49,476 nt of DNA from Spirochaetota bacterium (GTDB lineage Bacteria > Spirochaetota > UBA4802 > UB4802), in the NCBI GenBank assembly GCA_026414805.1, contig JAOAIH010000017.1, positions 1 through 49,476 on the forward strand, in the 5' to 3' direction. The position numbers and the translations under genes were made by a program. Below are positions 8,503-18,500 of the stretch, in pieces. The notes beneath the pieces are model-generated. The model was not told the origin of the DNA. It saw only the letters and a program-made list of their open reading frames with translations, and made no database searches. Position 1 is the first letter of the stretch. The number at the start of each line of letters is the position of its first letter.

Positions 8503-9000
8503 TCATTTGGGAGATGCTAACTTCATTAGTAGCTTTACGATTCCAAGAATACCAACGATAAAGATTCCTCCTCCAATTAATAATATGGCAGTTAAGACAA
8601 ATGGGTTTTGGGGGTTTGGTGTTTGCATATATGTAGCAGTAAAAAGCAATGCCATAAAAGCATAATTATTAAACAAAATTGGAATAATTTCCCCCAGGGC
8701 TACTATACAGTACACAAACAATAATACAAAAATTAGGAAAGCTACAAACTGATCTAAGCCGGCAGTAACAAGGGATGTGACCACTATTTTAGCAACTATT
8801 ATCATCAATATCCCAAATGCGCCCCCTACAAGCATATTTGGTGCCATCTTTTTATCCATATGAGCCATGAAGAAAAAGATCATAATTAAAAATGCTGGCC
8901 AGGCAGGTACATGGAGAATGTGGAACACAATTTCGCCAATTGCGATGAGAATTATTAGAAAAACCCCAAACATTAGCCTATTTTTGTCTAATTTAGCCAT
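8503..9000 (-). CDS. Small integral membrane protein of unknown function
   Basis: 165 aa, almost entirely hydrophobic, with about five or six membrane spans separated by short loops (one reads HMDKKMAPN). It has no signal peptide beyond the first span. It lies alone between two minus-strand genes, with a GGAGG-like site (GGAGGTTTTCT) before the ATG. It resembles small multi-span DUF membrane proteins in general shape, but no specific family motif is visible. Confidence 0.65.
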   Translation of the reverse strand: MAKLDKNRLMFGVFLIILIAIGEIVFHILHVPAWPAFLIMIFFFMAHMDKKMAPNMLVGGAFGILMIIVAKIVVTSLVTAGLDQFVAFLIFVLLFVYCIVALGEIIPILFNNYAFMALLFTATYMQTPNPQNPFVLTAILLIGGGIFIVGILGIVKLLMKLASPK

Positions 9001-9239
9001 AGAAAACCTCCATAATAAAATTTTAAGATTAGTATTATTGAAAAGACATTATTTGATTTACGGAAAAAAGTCAAGAAAAAAATTAATGAATGACCATAAA
9101 TATCAAAAAATAAAAAAAATAAATTACACAAAAATAATTATATTCATATTATTAAATATTGTATATAAATATTAAAACAAAAGTATAATTATAATGAAGT
9201 GTCTTTTAGATTAATTTTGTTAGTAAAGAAATTAACTTA

Positions 9240-9692
9240 TTAGTATGCCCTGTGTGTTTGCAGTTCAATTATTTTATTAATTTCATTTATATTTTTTATA
9301 AGTGATTCTTCATGATTTGTCAGCAAAATAATAAGTGTTTGATTAAGATTGTAAATACGTGATATAGATGAATGTATTTCCCTTAAAAGGTCAGAGATCA
9401 ATGTGCAGGCGGGATTATTGATTTTTAGAATCATGTCTTCAAATTGTGTGTATTCAATACCAATTTTTGACGTGATTTCAGTAATACAACTGGCAATAGA
9501 GTAATTACATAAAGAGATGTCTTCAATAATTGCATTATTGACTGATATGATAGTAACTATCGCTTCTTCATTTCCGTTTATTAAATTTAGCTGTATAGTT
9601 TGAAGGTTTACCTCAAACTTTTTTAAAAGCATTTGCTTGGTTGAAAGTAAATTATACAACGTATGAAGAAGTGTTACTATATCATCCCTCAA
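9240..9692 (-). CDS. FlgN-like flagellar export chaperone (tentative)
   Basis: About 150 aa if read from TTG at 9692. A longer open frame reaches 9767 but would overlap fliS by 86 nt. The TTG start overlaps the fliS stop by 11 nt, typical of coupled genes. The protein is a nearly all-helical, coiled-coil-prone chain (LLHTLYNLLSTKQMLLKKFEVNLQTIQLNL and further helices), as expected for FlgN/FlgN-like proteins that escort hook-filament junction proteins to the export gate. Position immediately after fliS supports a flagellar role. Sequence identity to FlgN is not obvious, so this is inference from shape and context. A GCGATAGT copy lies inside the gene at 9557. Confidence 0.5.
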   Translation of the reverse strand: MRDDIVTLLHTLYNLLSTKQMLLKKFEVNLQTIQLNLINGNEEAIVTIISVNNAIIEDISLCNYSIASCITEITSKIGIEYTQFEDMILKINNPACTLISDLLREIHSSISRIYNLNQTLIILLTNHEESLIKNINEINKIIELQTHRAY

Positions 9693-10116
9693 TTGAAAAT
9701 GAACCTTTGGATGCTGTTGCAACTCTATCCGAAGGAGTTTCTTTAGTAGATATTTTATCCCATGCATCCCTTAACTCTTTTAATAGTTTTACAGTATTTT
9801 TTAATATTTCAGGGTTTTTCTGTATATTTGCTTCTAACAGCTGCTTTTTGAAGAAAATATATAAATTGAAAAGGTTTCGTGCTACATCGCCACCTTCATT
9901 CATATTCAATGCTAAAATCAATTCATTGATAATATCCTGGGCTTTAATGATGTTATTATTGGCAATGTCATATGTTTTAGGGTGCATGTTTTCTATTGCA
10001 ATATTGCAAAATTTAATGGCACCATCATATAACATTACTATTAATTTACCCTGGTTGGCGGTATTTATCTCTGTGTGTTTATATTGGTCGTAAGGATTTC
10101 TATTTGGTAAAGCCAT
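9682..10116 (-). CDS. fliS: Flagellar secretion chaperone FliS
   Basis: 144 aa, near the usual FliS length. The N-terminal NPYDQYKHTEINTANQGKL segment and the helix LIVMLYDGAIKFCNIA are hallmarks. FliS binds the C-terminal helices of flagellin, stops it polymerising in the cytoplasm and delivers it to the export apparatus. The last ~15 residues (TPSDRVATASKGSFSIEG) form a flexible tail. It overlaps the start of the FlgN-like gene. The ATG at 10116 follows a GAGGGGGG-rich site on the minus strand. Its presence shows that the organism is probably flagellated; no flagellin gene is in the window. Confidence 0.93.
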   Translation of the reverse strand: MALPNRNPYDQYKHTEINTANQGKLIVMLYDGAIKFCNIAIENMHPKTYDIANNNIIKAQDIINELILALNMNEGGDVARNLFNLYIFFKKQLLEANIQKNPEILKNTVKLLKELRDAWDKISTKETPSDRVATASKGSFSIEG

Positions 10117-10210
10117 GTAATCCCCCCTCGATTATAAACGCATTGGCATTAAAATTATCGGATAAAAATATACAAATCTTTATTGAATAATGCAATATAA
10201 ACCTAAAAAT

Positions 10211-11095
10211 TTAACTTAAAATCTGCTTAATTCTATGTAAAATCTCCTCGTATTTTTCCTTGGTTTTCTGGATAATTTCGTCGGGGAGAGGGGGGGGAGG
10301 TGAATTTTTATCCCATGTGGTTGTTTCCAGATAATCACGTATAAATTGTTTGTCTAGGCTTACAGGAGAAATACCTGGTTTATATAACGCAGCATCCCAG
10401 AACCTGGAACTGTCAGGTGTTAATACCTCATCTATAAGAATTATCTCTTTATCCGAAAATCCAAATTCAAATTTTGTATCAGCTAATATTATTCCAACTT
10501 TTTTTAATTTTTCACGTGCAAAATCATATAAATCTAAAGTGACCTGAGCTAGCTTTTCAGCGATATCAGTACTCAGTGACTTTTTCATTTCTTCGATAGT
10601 GATATTTTCGTCATGACCGGAATCGGCCTTTGTAGCAGGAGTAAATATAGGGTAGGGTAATTCATCAGCTAGTTGCAATCCTTTAGGCAATTCTATACCA
10701 CACACTTTTCCTGTCTTCTGGTAATCTTTCCAACCACTTCCAATAATGTACCCACGTGCAACACATTCAAAATCAATTCGCTTTGCTTTTTTGACCAGCA
10801 CAGCCCTGTCTTTAAAAAATTCAGGGTAATCGCAAAACGGCTTTGGGAAATTTTTATAATCTGTTTCAACGATATGATTATTAATAAGGCGTATATTTTT
10901 AAACCATAGATTTGATATTGTATTTAAAATAATGCCTTTACCGGGGATACCATTAGGGAATACCCAATCAAATGCAGAAATTCTATCTGTTGAAACAATA
11001 ATGAGATGTTCATCATCAACTTTATATACATCTCGTACTTTACCTGAAAATAGTTTTTTTGCTCCTGGAACTTTTGTTGTGGTTACAGCTTCCAT
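10211..11095 (-). CDS. purC: Phosphoribosylaminoimidazole-succinocarboxamide synthase (SAICAR synthetase)
   Basis: 294 aa, the longer form of PurC. It joins aspartate to CAIR using ATP in purine synthesis. The N-terminal GKVRDVY loop, TDRISAFDWVFPNGIPGKG, ECVARGYIIGSGWKDY, and DEVLTPDSSRFW are all classic family motifs. A purine-rich AAGGAAA site precedes the ATG. It is followed (upstream on the chromosome map) by gatB on the same strand with a 50-nt gap that contains one GCGATAGCTC word, so gatB and purC may be co-transcribed. No other pur genes are near. Confidence 0.97.
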   Translation of the reverse strand: MEAVTTTKVPGAKKLFSGKVRDVYKVDDEHLIIVSTDRISAFDWVFPNGIPGKGIILNTISNLWFKNIRLINNHIVETDYKNFPKPFCDYPEFFKDRAVLVKKAKRIDFECVARGYIIGSGWKDYQKTGKVCGIELPKGLQLADELPYPIFTPATKADSGHDENITIEEMKKSLSTDIAEKLAQVTLDLYDFAREKLKKVGIILADTKFEFGFSDKEIILIDEVLTPDSSRFWDAALYKPGISPVSLDKQFIRDYLETTTWDKNSPPPPLPDEIIQKTKEKYEEILHRIKQILS

Positions 11096-11145
11096 AATTT
11101 TTCCTTTCTAAATTTATATTTGGCGATAGCTCATTATAATGACTA

Positions 11146-12579
11146 TCAGCTTGATAATTTTTTGATAAGTATATCGTTAACAATCTGCGGATTTGCTTTG
11201 CCCTTTGATTCCTTCATAACCTGGCCAATGAGAAATTTCAGTGCCTTATCCTTTCCATTTCTATAATCTTCAACCGATTTTGGATTATTTTTAATGACTT
11301 CATCTATAATAGATTCTATAGCTTTGGTATCAGTTACCTGACGCAATCCCTTTTCATTAATAATTGTATCAGGATTTTTACCAGTTTCAAGCATTTCTTC
11401 AAAAACGGCTTTAGCAATTTTGCCACTAATAGTTGCATCATCAATTCGCTTCAACAATGTAGCTAAGCTCTGGGGTGAGACAATAAAAGAGTCGATGAAT
11501 TCAGGATCATCAATCTTTGCAAGAACCTCACTCATTATCCAGTTAGATGCTTTTTTTGGTTGTGCACCATTTGCAACTACAGCTTCATAATATTCTGCAA
11601 GTTGTCTTGTAGATGTTAATACTTGAGCATCGTATTCGGGCAATCCATATTGCTGCATAAACCTAGCACGTTTTTCATGCGGCAATTCGGGTAATTCATG
11701 TTTTAGTTGTTCAATGTATTCTTTTGAAATTTCAATTGGTGGCAAATCCGGTTCGGGGAAATATCGGTAATCATGTGCTTCTTCTTTTGAGCGCATTGAA
11801 AATGTTATATTGCGATCGGCATCCCATAATCGCGTTTCTTGAACTATCCTTTCATTCTGAAGCAACATCTTTTTCTGGCGTTCAATTTCATACTCAAGAG
11901 CCAATTTTACTGAACGGAAACTATTTAGATTCTTTATCTCAACTTTCTGCCCAAATGTTGTAGAACCTTTAGGTTTCAAGGAAACGTTTACATCACACCG
12001 CAAACTTCCTTCTTCCATATTACAGTCGGAAACTTCTATATATTTAAGTATGGAACGTAAATTTTGAAGATATTGATATGCTTCATCAGGCGAAGAAATA
12101 TCCGGTTCAGAAACAATTTCAACCAATGGGACACCAGTTCGGTTGAAATCGACGTACGAAATTTTATTATCAGAATCTTCACTATGTATATTTTTTCCAG
12201 CATCTTCTTCCATGTGCAGGCGTGTGATACCAATCTTTTTGATGCCTTCCTTAGTTGCTATCTCAATATATCCATCATAACATATTGGCTTGTCATACTG
12301 TGAAATTTGGTAAGCTTTAGGAAGGTCAGGATAAAAATAATTTTTGCGGTCAAATTTACTGTATGTAGCTATCTTACAATGCAATGCCAACCCGGCTTGT
12401 ATAGCTTTTTTTAACACTTCCTTATTTAAAACAGGCAATACACCTGGCAGGCCAAGGCATACCGGGCACACTTGTGTATTTGCTGGTGAACCAAATTGAG
12501 TTGAACATGAACAGAATATTTTTGATTTAGTATTTAGCTGAACATGTACTTCTAAGCCAATTACTGCATCAAATTCCAT
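11146..12579 (-). CDS. gatB: Aspartyl/glutamyl-tRNA(Asn/Gln) amidotransferase subunit B
   Basis: 477 aa, full length. GatB is the kinase and tRNA-binding subunit of GatCAB, which converts misacylated Glu-tRNA(Gln) or Asp-tRNA(Asn) to the amide. The N-terminal GLEVHVQLNTKSKIFCSC motif, the paired zinc cysteines (CSC near residue 24 and CPVC near residue 38), FDRKNYFYPDLPKAYQISQ and RTGVPLVEIVSEPD are intact; the C-terminal YqeY-like tail domain is present. gatA and gatC are not adjacent, which is common. Its presence implies an indirect Gln or Asn charging route. Confidence 0.97.
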   Translation of the reverse strand: MEFDAVIGLEVHVQLNTKSKIFCSCSTQFGSPANTQVCPVCLGLPGVLPVLNKEVLKKAIQAGLALHCKIATYSKFDRKNYFYPDLPKAYQISQYDKPICYDGYIEIATKEGIKKIGITRLHMEEDAGKNIHSEDSDNKISYVDFNRTGVPLVEIVSEPDISSPDEAYQYLQNLRSILKYIEVSDCNMEEGSLRCDVNVSLKPKGSTTFGQKVEIKNLNSFRSVKLALEYEIERQKKMLLQNERIVQETRLWDADRNITFSMRSKEEAHDYRYFPEPDLPPIEISKEYIEQLKHELPELPHEKRARFMQQYGLPEYDAQVLTSTRQLAEYYEAVVANGAQPKKASNWIMSEVLAKIDDPEFIDSFIVSPQSLATLLKRIDDATISGKIAKAVFEEMLETGKNPDTIINEKGLRQVTDTKAIESIIDEVIKNNPKSVEDYRNGKDKALKFLIGQVMKESKGKANPQIVNDILIKKLSS

Positions 12580-12905
12580 AAAGACACCATCAATGATATA
12601 TTGTAAAGTATAGCTTTGATTAGCCAGGGTATTGCATATTTGTCAACAAAAAACGGTGGCTCTACTTTTAAATGATTAAAAATTTTAATAAAATTCAAGT
12701 TAACAGTTTATTTAACGGATAGTATCGCCATTGAAGTTTTATTAGTAATGAACATGTATAAAAACTATTAACTGATTATTGTATAAAAATATAGTTTTTG
12801 GCAATATTTTAATGTGGAACCTTTCTTTTTTTGTCATTGGAAGTTTTTATTCAAGGTGTACGTGCATTTTAGGCATGTTAAATTCTTACTTTAAGAAAAT
12901 ATTTA
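12580..12905. other. Divergent intergenic region between gatB and the Cus-type efflux operon
   Basis: About 390 nt separate the two divergent genes. The gatB-proximal part holds a candidate minus-strand promoter; the operon-proximal end holds the promoter and operator listed separately. Between about 12650 and 12905 I see only AT-rich sequence with no convincing small ORF or RNA. Confidence 0.6.
12617..12646 (-). promoter_or_regulatory. Candidate promoter for gatB
   Basis: On the minus strand TTGACA (12646-12641) is followed after 18 nt by TAATCA (12622-12617). The transcript would start about 30 nt before the gatB ATG. Confidence 0.4.
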
Positions 12906-12934
12906 TTGATTTTATTCATTAATTGTTATATACT
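12906..12934 (+). promoter_or_regulatory. Sigma-70-type promoter of the Cus-type efflux operon
   Basis: TTGATT (12906-12911), a 17-nt spacer and TATACT (12929-12934). The predicted start of transcription is near 12941, 32 nt before the ATG at 12973. The -10 box lies inside the left arm of the inverted repeat at 12923-12957. Confidence 0.65.
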
Positions 12935-12957
12935 ACCATAATAGTAGTATATAACAA
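12923..12957. promoter_or_regulatory. Perfect 14-bp inverted repeat, likely operator of the efflux operon
   Basis: TTGTTATATACTAC (12923-12936) and GTAGTATATAACAA (12944-12957) are perfect complements separated by 7 nt. The dyad covers the -10 box and the expected transcription start, and ends 15 nt before the first gene. That position suits a repressor that leaves DNA when metal binds. No regulator gene is in the window near it. Confidence 0.75.
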
Positions 12958-12972
12958 TAGCACATTTAAATC

Positions 12973-14289
12973 ATGAAATGTATATATAACATAAAGACAG
13001 TAAATTCAATTGTTTTCAATTTTTTGGTTTTAATAATATTTGGTATTCTACCCACCCAGGCTGGATCTGAAACTATAGATTTCATCAAAGCTCAAAATAT
13101 ACTTTTGGTGCATAATATGAAATTAAAGGCAATGCAGCTTCAGGTTGAACAAAGTAAAAAAAAGATATCTATAGAATCATCATTGCCTGATCCCGCAATA
13201 AAGCTGGGTATAAACAATGTTCCAGTTGATACACCATCTTTCAATGAATCAGATATGACAAGCAAAGAAATTGGTGTATATCAAATGATTCCTTTATTTG
13301 GGAAGTTATCCACAAAAGAACGAATTGCATACCTTGAATATAAAAAAGCTCTGGAGACTTACAGGCTATATCAGGCATATTATCTACATTTAATGCGCTC
13401 ATATTTTTTTGAAATTGTATATTTTAAAGAATACCTCAAAATTATAGAAGAAACAAAGCAGTATCTTGCTCTGCTGATAGATATTCAGAAATCAAGAAGT
13501 ACAACAGGGATTTCCTCATTATCGGATATTCTTAAAATAAGTGTCGAATCATCAAAATTGGATGAAGAGATAATAACTGTCAATGCTTCTATTGCTGAAA
13601 TGCAAAACAATATCGCATATCTTTTAGGAACAGATAGTAACCGTAATATTGAATACAATATAAAAAATATTAATTTTTATCTGGTAAAAATCCAGAACCA
13701 AATTGAAAGTGATCAAGTTTTAGCCAATAATCCTGAATTACAGTTACTATCGCTCCAGATTCTAATTGATGAAGAAGGAGTAAAACTAAAACAGAAAGAC
13801 CTGTACCCAGATGTGGAAGTAGGAATTGCCTATATGCAGCGAGATAAAACTCCACAAGGAACAAGCCGTGATGATATGTTCACTGTTATGGCAACGTTTA
13901 ACATACCTGCCTGGTTTACCAGTAAAAACATACCTTCTATTCAAGAGATGAAAATAAAAAAAGGAGAATCAGAAGCGTTACATAAGGATAAACAAAATGA
14001 ATTAACGTTTGCACTTAACACATTATCACAGAATATAAAAAAGTGGGGGCAACTACACCAACTATATTCCAATCAAATCATTCCACAGCTGAATGCCATG
14101 CTCCAAGCTGATATTGCCTATTATAGAGCAGGGAATATTGAATTCATGAAGCTTGTAGATACAATACGTATGCGTTTGAACTACAAACTTCAATTGCTGA
14201 ATACTATCAAAGAATATTGTAAGGCGATTTCTTTTTTGCATTTTATGCAAGGTGATATCTCTGTAATGGATTGGGAAGGTATGCAATGA
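12973..14289 (+). CDS. TolC/CusC-type outer-membrane efflux protein
   Basis: 438 aa with an N-terminal export signal (about residues 1-30). It has the long helical hairpin repeats of the outer-membrane efflux family, including the conserved SSLPDPAIKLG and YQMIPLFGKLSTKERIA segments, the latter typical of the heavy-metal branch. It forms the outer-membrane channel of a tripartite pump with the next two genes and overlaps the adaptor gene by 4 nt (ATGA). No lipoprotein cysteine is evident after the signal. A clear ribosome binding site is lacking. Regulation is probably through the dyad immediately upstream. Confidence 0.88.
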   Translation: MKCIYNIKTVNSIVFNFLVLIIFGILPTQAGSETIDFIKAQNILLVHNMKLKAMQLQVEQSKKKISIESSLPDPAIKLGINNVPVDTPSFNESDMTSKEIGVYQMIPLFGKLSTKERIAYLEYKKALETYRLYQAYYLHLMRSYFFEIVYFKEYLKIIEETKQYLALLIDIQKSRSTTGISSLSDILKISVESSKLDEEIITVNASIAEMQNNIAYLLGTDSNRNIEYNIKNINFYLVKIQNQIESDQVLANNPELQLLSLQILIDEEGVKLKQKDLYPDVEVGIAYMQRDKTPQGTSRDDMFTVMATFNIPAWFTSKNIPSIQEMKIKKGESEALHKDKQNELTFALNTLSQNIKKWGQLHQLYSNQIIPQLNAMLQADIAYYRAGNIEFMKLVDTIRMRLNYKLQLLNTIKEYCKAISFLHFMQGDISVMDWEGMQ

Positions 14290-15542
14290 AACGAGTATTG
14301 GTAATACTTTTTGTTGCAATTGTAGTTGCTGCAATAAGTTTTATTGTTTATAACTATCTCCACAATGCTCCTGAAAAAAAAATCACTGAAGTTATGTATA
14401 CCTGCCCAATGCATCCACAAATAATTATGAATTCTCCGGGGAGTTGTCCTATATGTGGAATGGACCTTGTGCCGGTAAATGCAATCCAAGAAAAAAGTGA
14501 TCATGCAGATCATGGAATGATACAAGAAAAAGCACCAATTCATCTCACTCAAAATCAAGAAGAAATCCTTGGGATTACATATGAAACTGTTGGGGTAAAA
14601 GAAATTGTAAAAGATATCATTACTTCAGCAACTATTGAGCCAAATGAAGAGAATGTATATAAAATTACAGTGCGAGTATCGGGATGGGTTGAAAAGCTGT
14701 ATATAAATCAGACCGGGCAATATGTTGCAAAGGGTACCCCCTTGTTTTCACTATACAGTCCCGAATTGTATGCTGCGATGGATGAATATGTTGCAATATT
14801 GAACACTATTGATGCAAGCCTTGATAACAGCATTAAGGAAGTTATTCTTAATTTGAAACATGCGTCCCAAGAAAAGTTAAAAATATTTGGTTTAACACAG
14901 CGTCAAATAGATGAAATTGCAAAATCAAAAAAAGCACCACGTGTTATTCAATTGGTATCACCATATTCAGGATACGTTACTGAAAAAAATGTATATGAAG
15001 GTCAGAAAGTTTCATCTGATGAAAACCTTTTTACAATAACAGATCTTACAACTGTCTGGGCTATTGGTGATATCTATCAGCCTGACGTTCCTTATATTAC
15101 AATTGGTATGCCTGCAGTGTACAGAATTCAATCATGGAACAATAAAGAATACAAAGGGCATGTAGAATTTATATATCCTTTTGTGAACGAAAAAAGCCGC
15201 ACACTAAAGGTTAGAGTAGTAATTCATAATAACAGACTAGAATTAAAGCCAGGCTTATATGGAGAGCTTGCTTTGCGATTTTCTGTAGGTAAACATATTG
15301 CTATACCCCAACAGTCAGTGTTCAGAACAGGTACTCAAAGCTATGTGTTTGTAAAGATGAAAGATGGAACATTAATGCCACATGAAATTATAACAGGCAT
15401 ATTAGGCAACAACGGCTATTATGTTGTGGAAAAGGGCCTTAAAAAAGGTGATGTAATTGTATCCTCGGCAATGTTTCTTATTGATTCTGAATCCCAGTTA
15501 AAGGCTGTATTCAATAAGGTTAAGGATGGTCATACACATTGA
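14286..15542 (+). CDS. cusB: CusB-type membrane fusion protein with heavy-metal-binding domain
   Basis: 418 aa from ATG at 14286, which has GGAAGG about 7 nt upstream and overlaps the previous stop; an upstream TTG at 14271 is less likely. An N-terminal membrane anchor is followed by a heavy-metal-binding module with the motif YTCPMHPQ and CPICGMDL (about residues 39-64), characteristic of copper/silver adaptors. Then come barrel-sandwich and beta-barrel domains (GWVEKLYINQTGQYVAKG, LVSPYSGYV). It links the inner-membrane pump to the outer channel and may hand metal to the pump. Cu(I)/Ag(I) is the most likely substrate by family. Confidence 0.92.
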   Translation: MKRVLVILFVAIVVAAISFIVYNYLHNAPEKKITEVMYTCPMHPQIIMNSPGSCPICGMDLVPVNAIQEKSDHADHGMIQEKAPIHLTQNQEEILGITYETVGVKEIVKDIITSATIEPNEENVYKITVRVSGWVEKLYINQTGQYVAKGTPLFSLYSPELYAAMDEYVAILNTIDASLDNSIKEVILNLKHASQEKLKIFGLTQRQIDEIAKSKKAPRVIQLVSPYSGYVTEKNVYEGQKVSSDENLFTITDLTTVWAIGDIYQPDVPYITIGMPAVYRIQSWNNKEYKGHVEFIYPFVNEKSRTLKVRVVIHNNRLELKPGLYGELALRFSVGKHIAIPQQSVFRTGTQSYVFVKMKDGTLMPHEIITGILGNNGYYVVEKGLKKGDVIVSSAMFLIDSESQLKAVFNKVKDGHTH

Positions 15543-15567
15543 GGCACGTCAACGGTAACTATCGCAT

Positions 15568-18500
15568 ATGATAAACAAAATTATTACATTTTCTATCCAC
15601 AACAAATTACTGGTGTTGATTTTCTTTTTATTATTAATAGTATATGCAATATACGCAATCAATAACATCCCACTTGATGCTATTCCAGATTTGTCAGATA
15701 CCCAGGTGATAATTTATACAAAGTGGGATCAGAGCCCACAGATAGTTGAAGCTCAAGTAACGTATCCAATAATTTCAGCGCTGTTAGGTGCACCAAAGGT
15801 TAAGACAATTCGTGGCTTCAGCGATTATGGATTTTCATATATATATGTCATTTTTGAAGATGGCACTGATATATATTGGGCACGCAGCAGGGTTGTGGAA
15901 TACCTTTCCAAATTACAGGGGACATTGCCCAAGGATATAAAAATGGAAATTGGACCTGATGCTACGGGTGTTGGATGGATATTTCAGTATGTGTTAATTG
16001 ACAAAAGTGGTGCCTATGACCTTTCACAACTAAGAACTCTTCAAGATTGGTATATTAAATATTCATTACAGTCGGTTAATGGCGTTGCCGAAGTTGCCAC
16101 CATTGGTGGGTTTGAAAAACAATTTCAGATTTCCATTGATCCAAATAAATTGTACCTCTACAATGTTACTTTATTTGATGTGATTGAAGCAATAAGAAGA
16201 AGCACCAATGAAATCAGTGGCAGGTTTTTGGAATTATCGGGCAAAGAATATATGGTGCGTGCCGAAGGGTATATTCAAAACATTAGTGCTCTGAAAAAGG
16301 TTGTAGTTAAAACTACTGGTTCCACACCTGTATTTCTTGAAAATGTAGCTGATGTTTCAATTGGACCAATGTTGCGGAGAGGAATTGCTGATTATAATGG
16401 GCAGGGTGAGGTAGTTGGTGGCATTATTGTCATGCGGCATAAAGAAAATGCTTTGAATGTCATCAATGCAGTCAAAGAAAAGTTAAAAGAAGTAGAACAC
16501 GGTCTTCCAGAAGGGGTGGCGATAGTTCCTGTATATGACAGGTCTGGCTTAATTAAGCAATCCATTGCAACATTAACCGACGCATTGATTAAAGAAGTAA
16601 TCGTTGTCAGCTTAGTGATACTCATTTTTCTATGGCATATTCCCTCAGCTTTTGTGCCAATCATCACCATTCCTATTTCGGTTGTACTTGCATTTATCCC
16701 CATGTACTTTATGAAAATAACCTCCAATATAATGAGTTTAACAGGAATTGCGATTTCAATTGGTGTTCTGGTTGATGGTGCAATTATAGAGGTAGAAAAT
16801 GCATATAAAAAAATTGAGCACTGGATTGCCAACGGTAAACAGGGCAATTACCATGATGTTCGAAAAGAAGCTCTGCTAGAAGTTGGACCTTCAGTGTTTT
16901 TTTCTTTATTAGTAATTACAGTGGCATTTTTACCCATTTTTACATTAGTAGATCAGGAAGGTCGTCTTTTTACACCGTTAGCATGGACAAAAACGTTGAC
17001 AATGGCACTTGCAGCGATACTGGCAATAACATTAGACCCGGTAATCAGGATGCTTTTTACACGTTTGGAACCATTCAAACTTAAATCTACAATTTTGTCG
17101 TACATTTTTACTACATTATTTGTTGGCACATATTACTCTGAAGAAAAACATCCAATAAGCAAGTTCCTTTTCAAATTCTATACTCCCGCCTGCAGGTTTG
17201 TACTGCAATACCCAAAACAGGTAATTGTAGGCTCGGTGCTTCTGTTTATATTGTCGGTCCCGGTATTTGTTTTATTAGGTTCTGAATTTATGCCGCCTCT
17301 AAATGAAGGTACTATTCTTTATATGCCAACTACGTTACCTGGGATATCACTTACTCAGGCAAAAAAACTGTTAACATATCAGGATAAAATACTCCTATCA
17401 TTTCCTGAGGTTGATGCAGTTTTTGGAAAAGCGGGAAGGGCTGAAACCTCTACAGATCCTGCACCCCTCTCAATGATAGAAACAACTATTGTATTAAAAC
17501 CAAAGGAGCAATGGAGGCAAGTAAATAGATGGTATTCAAGTTGGGCTCCAGAATGGTTAAAGAATCTTTTACGGATACTTTGGGATGATAGGATCAGTTA
17601 TGAACAATTGATTAAGGAAATGGATGCTGCCTTGAAAATTCCCGGAGTGACCAATGCCTGGACAATGCCAATAAAGGGGCGTATTGATATGTTGACAACT
17701 GGTATAAGAACGCCTATTGGAATAAAAATACTTGGTTCTGATGTTAATACTATAGAACAAATTGGCAAAAAGATTGAAGAGATTTTGCAAAAACTTGAAG
17801 GAACACGAAGTGTGTATGCTGAACGAGCTTCGGGAGGATATTATGTTACCATTGAACCTGATAGAGAAAAAATGGCGCGATATGGCTTAAAGCTTGAAGA
17901 TGTGCAAATGATAGTGGCAACAGCCATAGGTGGACAAACAATAACTGAAACGATAGTTAATTCACGTGAACGGTATACAATTAATATACGATATCACAGA
18001 GATTTCAGGGATAATATTGATGTATTGAAGAGAGTAGTAATACCAACACCTAATGGATATAATGTACTGTTGCAGGAAGTTGCTGACATAAAACTGTCAT
18101 ATGGCCCTTCTATGATAAGAAATGAAAATGGCATGATAGCAGGGTATGTATTTGTTGATATTAATGATACAGATGTAGGAAAATATGTTGAAAGAGCAAA
18201 ACAAATAGTCTATTCATCAATCAGCATTCCTGCAGGTTATACGATAACATTTAGTGGACAATATGAAAACATGTTACGAGTAAAGCAACGATTATTAATT
18301 ATATTACCTGTTACATTGATATTAATACTATTAATTTTATATATTAATACAAAAAGTATTTTTAAGACTTTTGTGATATTGTTGGCTGTTCCTTTTTCAT
18401 TGATTGGTGCTGTGTGGTTATTGTATATTCTTGATTATAATGTATCGATTGCTACATGGGTTGGTATGATTGCACTGATGGGTCTGGATGCAGAAACAGG

